Source: Lactifluus volemus (Eukaryota; Basidiomycota; Agaricomycetes; Russulales; Russulaceae). From it: a DNA stretch of 64,000 nt. The stretch is taken from assembly GCA_022376515.1 (NCBI GenBank), contig WTXI01000015.1:1-64000 (forward strand). The letters are read 5' to 3'. The notes under the pieces were generated by a model, which saw only the letters and a program-made list of their open reading frames with translations, did no database searches and was not told the DNA's origin. The position numbers were made by a program, and so were the translations under genes. Positions 1 through 9,689 of this stretch are shown piece after piece (the stretch's first letter is position 1; each line of letters begins with the position of its first letter).

Positions 1-186
1 ACCCAGATCCACGGCTGGGACGACGAGAACATGAGGATGGGCCCCGGATAAGATCACCTAAAGCACGATCTTATCAGGTCCCGTTCTTTGCCGAAGCATC
101 CACAGTTCCACACCGGCACCATTATCAATTCACAATATTGTGGCTTCAAAAGAGTTCACCCCTGAGTTTGTTCTTATGGGGGAGGG
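1..186 (+). mobile_element. 3' end of internal region of a truncated Gypsy-like element
   Basis: This stretch precedes a putative LTR and ends in a purine-rich tract (about 176-186, gggggaggg), as expected of a polypurine tract. The first 50 bases read open in frame 1 and then stop, compatible with the last codons of a pol gene. The remaining element would lie left of the window. The assignment rests only on the purine tract and the LTR-like ends that follow, so it is an inference. Confidence 0.35.
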
Positions 187-999
187 TGTAAGACGGCCCC
201 AAGTGGACGTCTTGCATCAAATACATTTAGTTTACCCCACGATGAGATGGTCTCATAAGTGGAGCGTTGAAACAGAGCCTGCTTAGGATCGGAGGTCCCA
301 AGCAAATATATTAATCGGGACGACTCAAGTGGCCCCCCCGGGCCGACCCAAACCCATATCGGGCATGGGCTAAACAGAGATACGAACGCTGGCCACATGA
401 GCCATGTGGATCAAACGAAAACTTCACCCACCAGATCAAGGGTGCATAAAATAAGTTCATTAAGGACAAAAATCGTAGCTAGGCGATCAGCCGGTAAAAG
501 GTGATCGCCTTCAACGAAATATCACGCCAACGGCACGGACGGTCCGAGCCGAAGACAGCCGCGTCAATGATGCAGGCGGCCCGCCTCGCCTAGATAACGG
601 GACCGCAGAAATAACGATGCCTCACCCAAGACGGGGCACGCTACGATTCAGCAACGCACTCCGTCGGAGTGCCTTGCATCAAATAAAATTTAGCTGAACC
701 CTGGAAACGAAGGAACGCGTGAGATCACACGATCGAAAGAATCTATCACAAGGATGATTAGAAGATCGAAGCAGATCGGACTGGTTTATTGACAGACCTA
801 GATACTGAAGCTATGTACTTATACCCCGAGCCCTCCTTGATGGGGGGCGACTTTTACCCTTTACGTAGTATACACAATCAACCGCAGATTTGGCAGGTTC
901 TGTTTGTGTTGTGCTCTTAAGGTGCCTCAAAGTCGAATCAAGCGATCTCATCTCCATTATCACCTCTCCTCATCTTATCTTATACCAATACCCCCAACA
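187..999 (+). repeat. Putative 3' LTR of a Gypsy-type retrotransposon
   Basis: The segment starts TGTAAGACGG directly after a polypurine tract and ends CCCCCAACA, giving TG...CA termini. It carries a TATA-like stretch near 815-825 followed by a pyrimidine-rich region toward 950-990, as in LTR promoters. It has no coding capacity. The 5' partner LTR is not in the window, so the boundaries and the target duplication cannot be checked. It is a different family from the element at 1781-9450. Confidence 0.45.
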
Positions 1000-1233
1000 C
1001 TTTCTACGCTAAGTTGTCTGCTTACGTACGGAAGTGTTACACATACTGTCATGGTCAGGTAGCCAGCAATAGTACAACAAAGTCAGCATTGCATCCCGGA
1101 TTGCCCTCAGGCTGCCGGCTGCAATGGCACCACCTTCCTTGGGCTCCTCTGGCCTCCCACGGCCAAATCCTCCTCCCCCTTGGGCCTTGGCATCCAATAT
1201 TGCATCCCAAATTGGCAATACACTCCAACACAG

Positions 1234-1473
1234 TCCACTCTACAAGGTGGGGGAAAATCATCCAATCCACACTGAGATGGATGACTCACATTGGCCTCCA
1301 TCTTCAGTTGAATGACTTCAGGTTCCATGAACATCAACATGCCAGCAAAAGGGGAGTTTCTTGTGTGTAGTGCATGCATGGAACCTGAAGTCATTCAACT
1401 GAAGATGGAGGCCAATGTGAGTTGTCCATCTCAGTGTGGATTGGATGATTTTCCCCCACCTTGTAGAAGTGGA
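1234..1473. repeat. Near-perfect inverted repeat (96/97-bp arms, 47-bp spacer)
   Basis: Positions 1234-1329 are the reverse complement of 1377-1473, apart from one 1-nt indel and a two-base difference. The spacer is 1330-1376. The right arm reads in frame into the AAA-ATPase-like fragment downstream; the left arm is an inverted copy of the same coding sequence. A transcript through it would fold into a hairpin of about 95 bp. Confidence 0.85.
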
Positions 1474-1770
1474 CTAGAGCTTGCAGACATTAAAGCTCAG
1501 TATAACTCCTACATTGCTGCCTGTGAGATTAGTGTATACAATCCTATATCTGTCATGTCTGCACTCAAGGAATCTGAAATCAAGAATTTTTGGGTTGCAA
1601 CAGGTTTGCCAACCACAATCATTTTGTTAATCAACTTAGCAGCACTGTAGGCAAATTCCCTCTATTAAACAGAAAGTTTCGAGGCAATTATCAAGGATCT
1701 TCTGACCAGGGCAGAGATCAAGTTTGACCTTGAGATTGCTGCTGCTGCCATTGTTGTTGCTGTTGCTGTT
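1377..1770 (+). pseudogene. Fragment of an AAA-ATPase-like (PF09820-type) gene
   Basis: An open frame to 1650 encodes a segment containing VYNPISVMSALKE and KNFWVATGLPTT. This resembles the conserved 'YNPxSVLxxL...xxYWVxTG' block of the AAA-ATPase-like/PD-(D/E)XK proteins (PF09820, PF08011) common in mushroom genomes. No Walker motifs or start are present. After the stop at 1650 the next frame still resembles this family (AIIKDLLTRAEIKFD near 1690-1730), so the fragment is broken as well as truncated. It is cut at 1780 by the Gypsy insertion. The family match is from memory of motifs, not a search. Confidence 0.45.
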
Positions 1771-1775
1771 GCTGA

Positions 1776-1780
1776 CTTTG
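1776..1780. repeat. Target site duplication, left copy (CTTTG)
   Basis: CTTTG sits immediately left of the 5' LTR and is repeated at 9451-9455, immediately right of the 3' LTR. Five bases is the usual Gypsy duplication length. Confidence 0.9.
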
Positions 1781-2384
1781 TGTTATGGACTGACACGTGT
1801 TTGCTGACTCATACTGTACATTTTTCGGACTACTGACTCATTCTTGCTGACTACTTGCTTATGCGAATGGACTACCGATTGCTTTGTTTCAGATCGCTTA
1901 CTTATTTTCTCACGAACAGCCTTGCACAGCACCGTACAGCCTCAAGCAACAGCCACATGCACAGGATGACTCGCTGATTCCTGAAACATGTTTCAAACCC
2001 TGAAAGCTGTACGAAGGTCACAGCCCCTACGGCTGTGTACATAGCCTCGTCTTCTTATATATAAACCTTGTACTTTCTGCCCTAGAGACCTTAAGTCTCA
2101 GTTTTGTTTCGCAATCCAAGTCCTTCTATCTATTAGAACCTTGTCTTGCCTAGAAGCATTAGACCTGAGAGAACCCTCTTGACATCACGACCTTTGACTT
2201 CTTGACACTTTGGTCTCACCCTGAGCCCAAAGCCCTTGACTTCTGAAACGCCCTTGACTTAGTCGTTTACTAAGTCTCATCTTTATCGAACCTTTGATCT
2301 TGACTTGCACGTCTTGCAAGTCTAGTTCTTGACTTCACGAACGATCGTACACTTCGTACAAAGGTCCTACTTGGAACCTTAACA
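1781..2384 (+). repeat. 5' LTR of the Gypsy chromovirus
   Basis: 604 bp, TGTTA...TAACA. A TATA box (tatatataaa, about 2055-2064) lies about 33 nt upstream of 2093, where AAGTCTCAGTTT begins. That position is the likely transcription start and thus the start of the R region. It differs from the 3' LTR by one T indel near 1830 and two T/C substitutions. Confidence 0.95.
2055..2064 (+). promoter_or_regulatory. TATA box of the Gypsy LTR promoter
   Basis: The sequence is tatatataaa inside the 5' LTR. Its spacing of about 33 nt to 2093 fits RNA polymerase II initiation at the self-primer sequence. The same box recurs in the 3' LTR near 9121-9131. Confidence 0.6.
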
Positions 2385-2385
2385 C

Positions 2386-2397
2386 AAACTGAGACTT
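2386..2397 (+). promoter_or_regulatory. Primer-binding site, self-priming type
   Basis: AAACTGAGACTT starts two bases after the 5' LTR. It is the exact reverse complement of AAGTCTCAGTTT at 2093-2104 in the LTR, the predicted 5' end of the element RNA. No match to a tRNA 3' end (TGG...) is seen. In Tf1 of fission yeast, reverse transcription is primed by the cleaved 5' end of the RNA annealed just after the LTR; the same arrangement is inferred here. Confidence 0.65.
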
Positions 2398-2430
2398 CCA
2401 CTCTCACATTTGTGAACGAACGAACGAACC

Positions 2431-4249
2431 ATGTCAGACAGCTCTAGAGGCAGTCCATATGGTAGATTCACCGCGTTAGCCGAAGAATCTCCTGAACAAG
2501 ATCGCCCTACACAAGGCGATGACGATGATGATGAAGCCCTTGCGCAGGCCGCTGGGACTAGACTTCGCGCCCACTCCCACACTCCCATGATCTCACTTGA
2601 ACAAGCAATTGAACAAGTGAAACAACCAACGACACCCTCTGACTCTGGAAGTAGCGAAGAACCGAACTACAACATAGCCATGGACCTTTTACCTGAAAGT
2701 CCTACTGACGAACAGCTTGAGCAAATGAGAAAAATATTTGCTAAGCAACCGACGCCTGAACCAATACCCGACCCAAACGCCCCACTTACCCCTCGAGAAC
2801 TCCTCACTCTGAATACCATATTCAAATCCAAAGCCCCCGCTTCTACAAGCACCTCACCTATCCAATCCTTTGCAGCACGAACCCTGCATGCAGCTGCGCA
2901 AGGAGTTGCAGGCTATGCCCTGCTCCCCCCTTTCCAAATCGCCTCAGCAACTGCTACAGTAACACCTCCCGCTTCAACCCTCTTTTCCCAACCTAAAGGA
3001 AAGGGAAAGAAAACTACCACCACGGCAAGTGGTAGTGGAGCAATCTTCAGCGGTAGTGGAGGAGGAGGAGGAGGTGGAGGAGCACCCGGTAGCCCAGGAG
3101 GAGGAGGAGGTGGAGGAGCACCTGGTAGTCCTGGAGGAGGAGGAGGTGGCGGTGGAGGCGGCGGTGGAGGAGGTGGAGCAGCAGCAGCTCCCCTTCAACA
3201 AGGCCAAGGTTTCGCTCAAATCCCCGCTGCTGGAGGAGGATTGATGGGGATTCCCCCAAAACCCTTTGATGGAAATAGATCACGATCGAAACGATTCATG
3301 GAAATCTTCGAAAACTACCGAAGATTAAACCGAGGAAACCCCGGAATGTCGAACCCTGCAAACCGAATCCTCATGTTTACCACATTTATGTCTGGACCAC
3401 GATGCGAAGGCTGGGCCCAAGCACGTCTTAACTCCCTGGGAGGATACCTAGATCGTGGAGGAGATCCAAACGACCTGGACCTTTGGGTTGGTTTCAAACA
3501 AAGGTTCCTCAATGATTTCCGAGATACCGCCGCAAAAGAAGATGCCCTTACAAAGTTCGCGAAACTTCGGATGGTCGGAGATGAACTAGACGATTACACT
3601 ACTTCATTCAACGACCTTCTTGAAGAAGCAGGCTTTGAAGCCGACGCTCAAGGGACTATCATTCAATATCGCGCTGGTCTCAAAGAACCCCTTCACATGA
3701 CCATCATGAATCGTGAATGGCCGAAACCAGAAACCCTTGCGGACTGGCAAGAAGCAGCACGAAAACACTCAGCTTCTTGGACAGAACAAAAATTGTTCAG
3801 AGAACTACATGGTGGCGGATCACTAGGACGCATTACTCAATTACTCGGTAATACGCGAGGGCAACAACAGCAACGTCGTCCTCAACAGCCACCACGCCCT
3901 GCCCCACGTCCACAACGTGACCCCGACGCTATGGATGTAGACGTCACTGTTACCCAAAATAATCGTACCCCTGATCCTGACGCGAACGCCTCATACGAGA
4001 AGGACGTTGCTTCTATTGCAAAGAACAAGGCCATCTCTCAGAGAGTGCCCTGTTAAGAAGAAACGAAACGCCAATGCCACCGGCACTACGCGCGCTCGTG
4101 TTACTGAAACATCCGAAGTAACAACGAACCCCACTCCTACTCCTTCTAAAGAACTTTCGAACGCAGAAGTCGCTAAAGCTCTCAAAGCCATGTCTGATGA
4201 CGAACGCGGCAAACTTGCCGAATTCCTTTCTCAAGATCCGTCTTTTTAA
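2431..4249 (+). CDS. gag: Gypsy Gag polyprotein (frame-broken near its zinc knuckle)
   Basis: The ORF starts at 2431 and encodes an acidic, disordered N-terminus, a long Gly-rich repeat stretch (about 3055-3240, GGA/GGT codons), and then a retrotransposon Gag capsid domain. The capsid domain includes WVGFKQRFLNDFRD and TTSFNDLLEEAGF (about 3480-3800). The main frame stops at 4056. A CCHC zinc knuckle is visible across shifted frames: CFYCKEQGH is read near 4010-4035 and RECPVKKKR just after. This implies two 1-nt losses, near 3993 and 4040. The C-terminal part then reads open to 4249. Gag forms the particle that packages the element RNA. It is separated from pol by a short gap and frame change, as is usual for this group. 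Confidence 0.85.
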
Positions 4250-4296
4250 AGGGCTCTGATCTCGCCGCCTGGATCCGAGCCTTAGTACCGAATAGC

Positions 4297-7200
4297 TTGT
4301 ATTTAAATGCCATTTCATCAATGGAAGTTCCCATTATTTATTCAAGCTATAACGGCGGAACGAAAGAAGACAAAGCGCTTGTCGATAGTGGCGCTACCAG
4401 TAATTTTATCGATCATCGAACAGCAGAAAGATGGCAATTAGGAACAAAAGATCTAGAAAAACCAATCCAGATCTTTAACGTCGACGGAACAGAAAACAAA
4501 TTAGGACGAGTCACGAAGTTTTCTACCTTACGCATCCGTATGGGAAAACTAGAAGAATTACAAAACTTCTTCATCACGGACCTGGGCATGGACCGCATCA
4601 TCCTCGGATACCCATGGCTAGAAACATTCAATCCACGACTTAATTGGAAAGACAGAACCCTAGACGATGAAAACCCAAAAATTTGCCTCGAATCCCAATA
4701 TTACCACGCAGCAGTTGCCCTCAAAGAAAAAGCCCGGGTTTTGCTTGCACGAGCCCTAGAACCTGCTGGAAAATCCCAAGAATGGGCTATCGCGGATACT
4801 GAACGACGCACGGCTTCCAGCGCTGCTGTTCAAGGGATACCCCTTGAATACCAGCGTCATGCCTTCATCTTCGACGAAGAAGCAGCAAAACGCTTCCCTC
4901 CTAGCCGAGGAAAATTTGACATGGAGATAAAGTTAAAACCAGACGCACCCGACATCATTAATTGCAAAGTTTATCCGCTGACTGAAGAAGGGAAGGAAAT
5001 TACAAAGAAATTCCTCAAAGAACATCAGGAGAAAGGCTATATCGAGCAAACGGACTCCCCTTGGTCTTCGCCTTGGTTCCTCATCCCTAAAGCAGACGGA
5101 AGTTCTAGACCAGTTCAAGATTATCGACGCGTTAATGAACATACTATTCCCGACGTCTACCCTCTCCCCCGCATCGAAAATCTTCTAGAACAACTCCATG
5201 GCATGCGATATTTCACTACCCTTGACATCCGATGGGGGTACCACAATATTCGCATCAAAGACGAAGACCAATGGAAAGCCGCCTTTAAAACTCCCTATGG
5301 TCTTTTTAAGCCTAAAGTAATGTTCTTTGGACTACGAAACTCACCAGCGGTCTTCCAAAGATTCATGGATGCCGCCTTTGCCGACCTTGTCAACAAATAC
5401 CCAGGACGCATTCTAATCTATATGGATGACGTCCTCATTTGTTCCGACAATCTAGAAGAGCTACGAGAAATCACCCACGCAGTTCTCACACGCGCCCGTG
5501 AACTCTCCCTATTCTTCAAAGCGTCAAAATGCCATTTGAGAAAGAACAAGTCAAATACCTTGGTATTGAAGTCCGTGATGGGAAGATAACGATCGACCCA
5601 ACAAAAAGAAACGGCCTAGCCAATTGGCCCACCGTCCTTACAAAGGTAGAAGACGTCAGAAGCACCCTGGGCGTCCTCGGTTTTCAACGACCCTTCATCC
5701 GTGGCTTTGCCGACATTGCGCGCCCCATTACTGCACTTCTAAAGAAGGGGGTGAAGTTCGACTGGACCGATGAGTGCAGTAATGCCTTAAAAATTTTACT
5801 CCAACGCGTACAAGAAGACCCAGTCCTATACCGACCTGACTACTCAAAACCCTTTGAACTCGAAGTAGATGCCTCCCAATATGCCACTGGGGCAGTCCTA
5901 CTTCAAAGAGACAAAGATAACAAACCAAGAGCAGTCGGTTATGACTCACACACCTTCAACGCTGCGGAGAGAAACTACCCAGTCTATGACCGCGAACTCT
6001 TAGCAGTCGTCAGAGGACTCCTTCGATGGGAACACGTGTTATTATCTTCACCATTCCCGATCAAAGTATACACTGACCACAACAACCTCCGATTTTATCG
6101 ATCACCACGAAACATTGCACGAAGAGTGGCGCGCTATTGAGCAAGTTAGCAGAGTTTAACTTTGAACTCATCCACAAACCTGGCGCTACAAATCGTGCCG
6201 ACGCCCTGTCACGACACCCCGCCATTCCCAAAGGCGATGATGACAATGAAGACGTCGTGGTGTTACCGGACAAGCTCTTTGTCCAAGCAATGGAACTTCA
6301 CTCCATTGAAGAGCGTGTTTGGTTAGCACAAAAAGAAAAGGACGACCTTATGAAACAATGGGCGGAGGAACATCAGCTAGACAAGATCACAAGGGACAGT
6401 GGTGGAAAGCAGACGCTCCAGTAGTCCCTGAGGATGACCAACTAAAGAAAGATATACTCTGGCGTTATCATGACCATCAGCTTGCTGGCCATCCAGGTAT
6501 CGCCAATACCATGATAGAAGTCTTCCATAACTTCTGGTGGCCCGGACTCAAGCATATGTCACCCAATACGTCAAGGGATGCGCCACATGCCAGTCAACGA
6601 AACCCCTTACCCATCGCCCAAAACCCCCTATCGCTCCCATCGAACCACGAGAACAGGAAACATCCAATGTTCCTTTCCAAGTCGTGGCATGGACCTTATC
6701 ACGGATCTTCCCGAGTCACATGGATATGATTCCATCCTTACGATTGTTGATCACGATTGCACTAAAGCTGCCGTCTTCTTACCGTGTACAAAAAAGATCA
6801 CCACGGAAGAAGTTATCGACTTATACATCTCCAATGTTTTTCCGAACTACGGCATTCCCCGAAGAATCATCTCTGATAGAGATCCCCGCTTCACATCACA
6901 CCTAGCCACGGGGCTCTGCCAGAAGCTCAAGATATCGCAAAATATCAGTACCGCCTATCACCCTCAAACGGACGGTCAATCGGAAAGGAGCAACCAACGA
7001 GTAGAACAATATCTCCGCATCTACGGCAATGACTACATGAATGACTGGTCCACGCTTCTACCCATGGCCCAGTTCGTCCATAACTCATGGCCAAACGCCA
7101 CAACCGGATTTACTCCGTACGAACTTCTCATCGGATACACCCCTCTCGTCACAACCTCTCGGATCACAAGCCATCTACCCTATGTCAACAAAAGATCCGA

Positions 7201-8707
7201 AGAACTCAAAAACATCCGAGAAAAGGCCCGATCAGCAATGAAACATGCACAAACCCTCCTTCACAAACGCACAGAACATAAGAAGGGTCAACGCCACTAC
7301 CGAAAATACGCCGTAGGAGAGAAGGTCTGGCTCGAAGGTACCAATCTCAAAATGACGCACCTTAGCAGCAAGCTAGCTCCGAAACGCTACGGACCTTTTA
7401 CAATCACCAAAGTCATATCACCGGTAGTTGTACGCCTCAAGCTCCCAGATCGATGGCAGATTCATGATGTGTTTCACACATCACTGATCGCTCCCTATAC
7501 GGAAACACCCGAACATGGTCCGAACTTTGAACAGCCTCCACCGGAACTTGTAGACGGAGAAGAGGAGTACGAAGTGGAAGCTGTTCTAGGGTCCAGACGT
7601 ATCGGACCAAAGAACAAGACCAAACTCCAATATCTCCTAAAGTGGAAAGGATATTCCGCCGCACACAACACATGGGAACCAGCTGAGAATGTTGACGCCC
7701 CAGAACTACTCACAGCCTTTTACAAAGCTCAACCAAAGGCTATAAGAACCCTCTTGCTTCAGCAAGAGACGACATCACCAACTTTCATCCCCACTACTAT
7801 CGCTACCACCACCACACCACCACTACCTACCTCCCTCACAATTTGCCGTATGCAACATGTCCCAACCAATATGACCTACCCGCACCACGTCCCGTCCGCC
7901 CAATCCACCCGTCATCGTTCCTCTACCAATCAACGTTCGGCCTCTCCACCGTTTATCCCAGTGAGCTATACACGGCGTCCCAGAAACCGCTCCCCGACCC
8001 CCGATCTCCCGCCTTATACCCGCGAATCACGCCGCTCGATGACACCCTCAGAGAGTCGCTCTTCCAGGCCTGTGAGTTCGCAGCGTGGGCCATACAGCAA
8101 CCCAAACCGACAAGTTCGATTTGGGACTACCTCGCACCTCCCTCCGAACGCCCATGGACCCCACCTGCCGTCCTCCCACCGCCAACGTGGAACGAGGACC
8201 TCACCAATTTTGATAGACTCCCGCGGAGCGACGCCGCCCCCTCCCCGCCAAACAACCAGCTACCATCCTTATCAAACTCACCGGCCTCTAACGTCTGCAA
8301 CTCGCCCGCCTCATCTGTCTCCCCTATCCAGGACGACGAACTCGGATGGGCATTTGATAATGACGGTGACGCTAACGACGACCAGTGGCCAGGGAGTGCA
8401 GTTCATGACGGCGAGGGTGCCCTTCACTGCAAGACTTGCATGGAACGGGTCGTCAATAGTAGCAGTGGAACCGCCGCTGATTCCGCCGCAGCCCGGATCA
8501 CGCACACGCCCTATTGTGGTCGATGCAAGCGACGAAACCCCGGACACATCTACGTCGACTGCCCCCTCCACCAGTGGTGCGAATGGTGCGCCGACTATGG
8601 CCATTCGGGCCCTTCATGTCACGAACCCCACCAGCAATGCAAGTTCGGAGACGCTTGTAGAGTCCCCTAGAGCACCCTCACTGGCATTGGTCGTGCCCGT
8701 ACACTGA
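4297..8707 (+). CDS. pol: Gypsy Pol polyprotein: protease, RT, RNase H, integrase, chromodomain (frame-broken)
   Basis: Domains in order: aspartic protease with DSGATSNFI (about 4387); reverse transcriptase with the YMDD box (about 5420); RNase H with the DASQYATGAVL, YPVYDRELL and YTDHNNL blocks (about 5860-6090); integrase with an HHCC zinc finger (about 6470-6600) and DDE core residues in TIVDHD, ISDRDPRF and QRVEQYL (about 6735-7010). A chromodomain follows (about 7560-7725; YLLKWKGY, NTWEPAENV). A Pro/Ser/Thr/Arg-rich tail continues to 8707. The frame changes near 5530, 6138, 6400, 6560 and 6690. Most breaks fall at short homopolymers, so they may be assembly errors rather than inactivating mutations. 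The chromodomain places the element among chromoviruses, which in other fungi target marked chromatin. Confidence 0.9.
7843..8670 (+). CDS. Overlapping 3' ORF of the Gypsy element with two zinc knuckles (275 aa)
   Basis: A second long open frame overlaps the pol tail in another phase. Its first two thirds are Pro/Ser-rich. The C-terminal 90 residues are Cys/His-rich: a CX2C pair (CKTC, about 8430), then CGRCKRRNPGHIYVDC (CX2CX6HX4C), then CEWCADYGHSGPSC, an exact CX2CX4HX4C knuckle, and a final CX6C. Such order is not expected of a random shadow frame. It could be an accessory nucleic-acid-binding protein or a Pol extension reached by frameshifting. It is equally possible that this was the original pol tail frame and the other is the shadow. 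No initiation signal is evident. Confidence 0.55.
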   Translation: MPYATCPNQYDLPAPRPVRPIHPSSFLYQSTFGLSTVYPSELYTASQKPLPDPRSPALYPRITPLDDTLRESLFQACEFAAWAIQQPKPTSSIWDYLAPPSERPWTPPAVLPPPTWNEDLTNFDRLPRSDAAPSPPNNQLPSLSNSPASNVCNSPASSVSPIQDDELGWAFDNDGDANDDQWPGSAVHDGEGALHCKTCMERVVNSSSGTAADSAAARITHTPYCGRCKRRNPGHIYVDCPLHQWCEWCADYGHSGPSCHEPHQQCKFGDACRVP

Positions 8708-8837
8708 CGACAAGAAGGCTTACCTCTGGTACGGCCACGGTATCGATCGTTCCACGTCTGGCTGGATCAACGCGGAGATGACTGACTGGGACTATGCTGC
8801 TGACCGTGAGTAAACGCAGGTGGGACTGCGCCTTAGA

Positions 8838-8847
8838 CGGGGGATGG
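8838..8847 (+). promoter_or_regulatory. Polypurine tract of the Gypsy element
   Basis: The purine-rich run gggggatgg directly precedes the 3' LTR start at 8848. It is the usual site of plus-strand DNA priming. Confidence 0.7.
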
Positions 8848-9450
8848 TGTTATGGACTGACACGTGTTTGCTGACTCATACTGTACATTTTCGGACTACT
8901 GACTCATTCTTGCTGACTACTTGCTTATGCGAATGGACTACCGATCGCTTTGTTTCAGATCGCTTACTTATTTTCTCACGAACAGCCTTGCACAGCACCG
9001 TACAGCCTCAAGCAACAGCCACATGCACAGGATGACTCGCTGATTCCTGAAACATGTTTCAAACCCTGAAAGCTGTACGAAGGTCACAGCCCCTACGGCT
9101 GTGTACATAGCCTCGTCTTCTTATATATAAACCTTGTACTTTCTGCCCTAGAGACCTTAAGTCTCAGTTTTGTTTCGCAATCCAAGTCCTTCTATCTATT
9201 AGAACCTTGTCTTGCCTAGAAGCATTAGACCTGAGAGAACCCTCTTGACATCACGACCTTCGACTTCTTGACACTTTGGTCTCACCCTGAGCCCAAAGCC
9301 CTTGACTTCTGAAACGCCCTTGACTTAGTCGTTTACTAAGTCTCATCTTTATCGAACCTTTGATCTTGACTTGCACGTCTTGCAAGTCTAGTTCTTGACT
9401 TCACGAACGATCGTACACTTCGTACAAAGGTCCTACTTGGAACCTTAACA
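8848..9450 (+). repeat. 3' LTR of the Gypsy chromovirus
   Basis: 603 bp, near-identical to 1781-2384 (one 1-nt indel and two substitutions counted by eye), with the same TGTTA/TAACA ends. Confidence 0.95.
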
Positions 9451-9455
9451 CTTTG
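9451..9455. repeat. Target site duplication, right copy (CTTTG)
   Basis: Matches 1776-1780. The 240 bases after it, to about 9690, show no recognisable gene and are the continuation of the pre-insertion locus. Confidence 0.9.
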
Positions 9456-9689
9456 ATCCATATCAATGTGATGATACCTGGTCAGGACACCAGTGCTATA
9501 ATCCATGACATATAAGATTTAGAGCATGACTTAAGATGATGATGGAACAGAAGAAAGAGATTAGATTAGTCAAGGTTCATGACTTATATACATCAAATGG
9601 TTACTAAGATATGGACCGGAGTGGCGTGACATCGGAGTTAACCGCAATACTCCTCCTCGCCGCGGAGGGTAGCTTTGCTTAGACCCAGG

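Larger units (their letters stand above)
1781..9450 (+). mobile_element. Complete Gypsy (Metaviridae) chromovirus LTR retrotransposon
   Basis: The element is 7.67 kb, with LTRs at 1781-2384 and 8848-9450 and the 5-bp target duplication CTTTG. Both LTRs begin TGTTA and end TAACA. I counted only three differences between the LTRs, which implies a recent insertion. The domain order is Gag, protease, reverse transcriptase, RNase H, integrase and chromodomain, which defines a Gypsy chromovirus. A purine-rich tract lies at 8838-8847 just before the 3' LTR. The site after the 5' LTR does not start with the TGG of a tRNA primer site; instead 2386-2397 is complementary to the predicted RNA 5' end at 2093-2104, pointing to Tf1/sushi-type self-priming. 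The reading frames carry about seven small frame breaks despite the young LTRs. These could be assembly indels or real damage. Confidence 0.95.

Noticed and set aside
3055..3240. GGA/GGT microsatellite in gag as an independent repeat locus
   Set aside because: It is an in-frame Gly-rich part of Gag; low complexity explains the antisense Ser/Leu-rich ORFs there.
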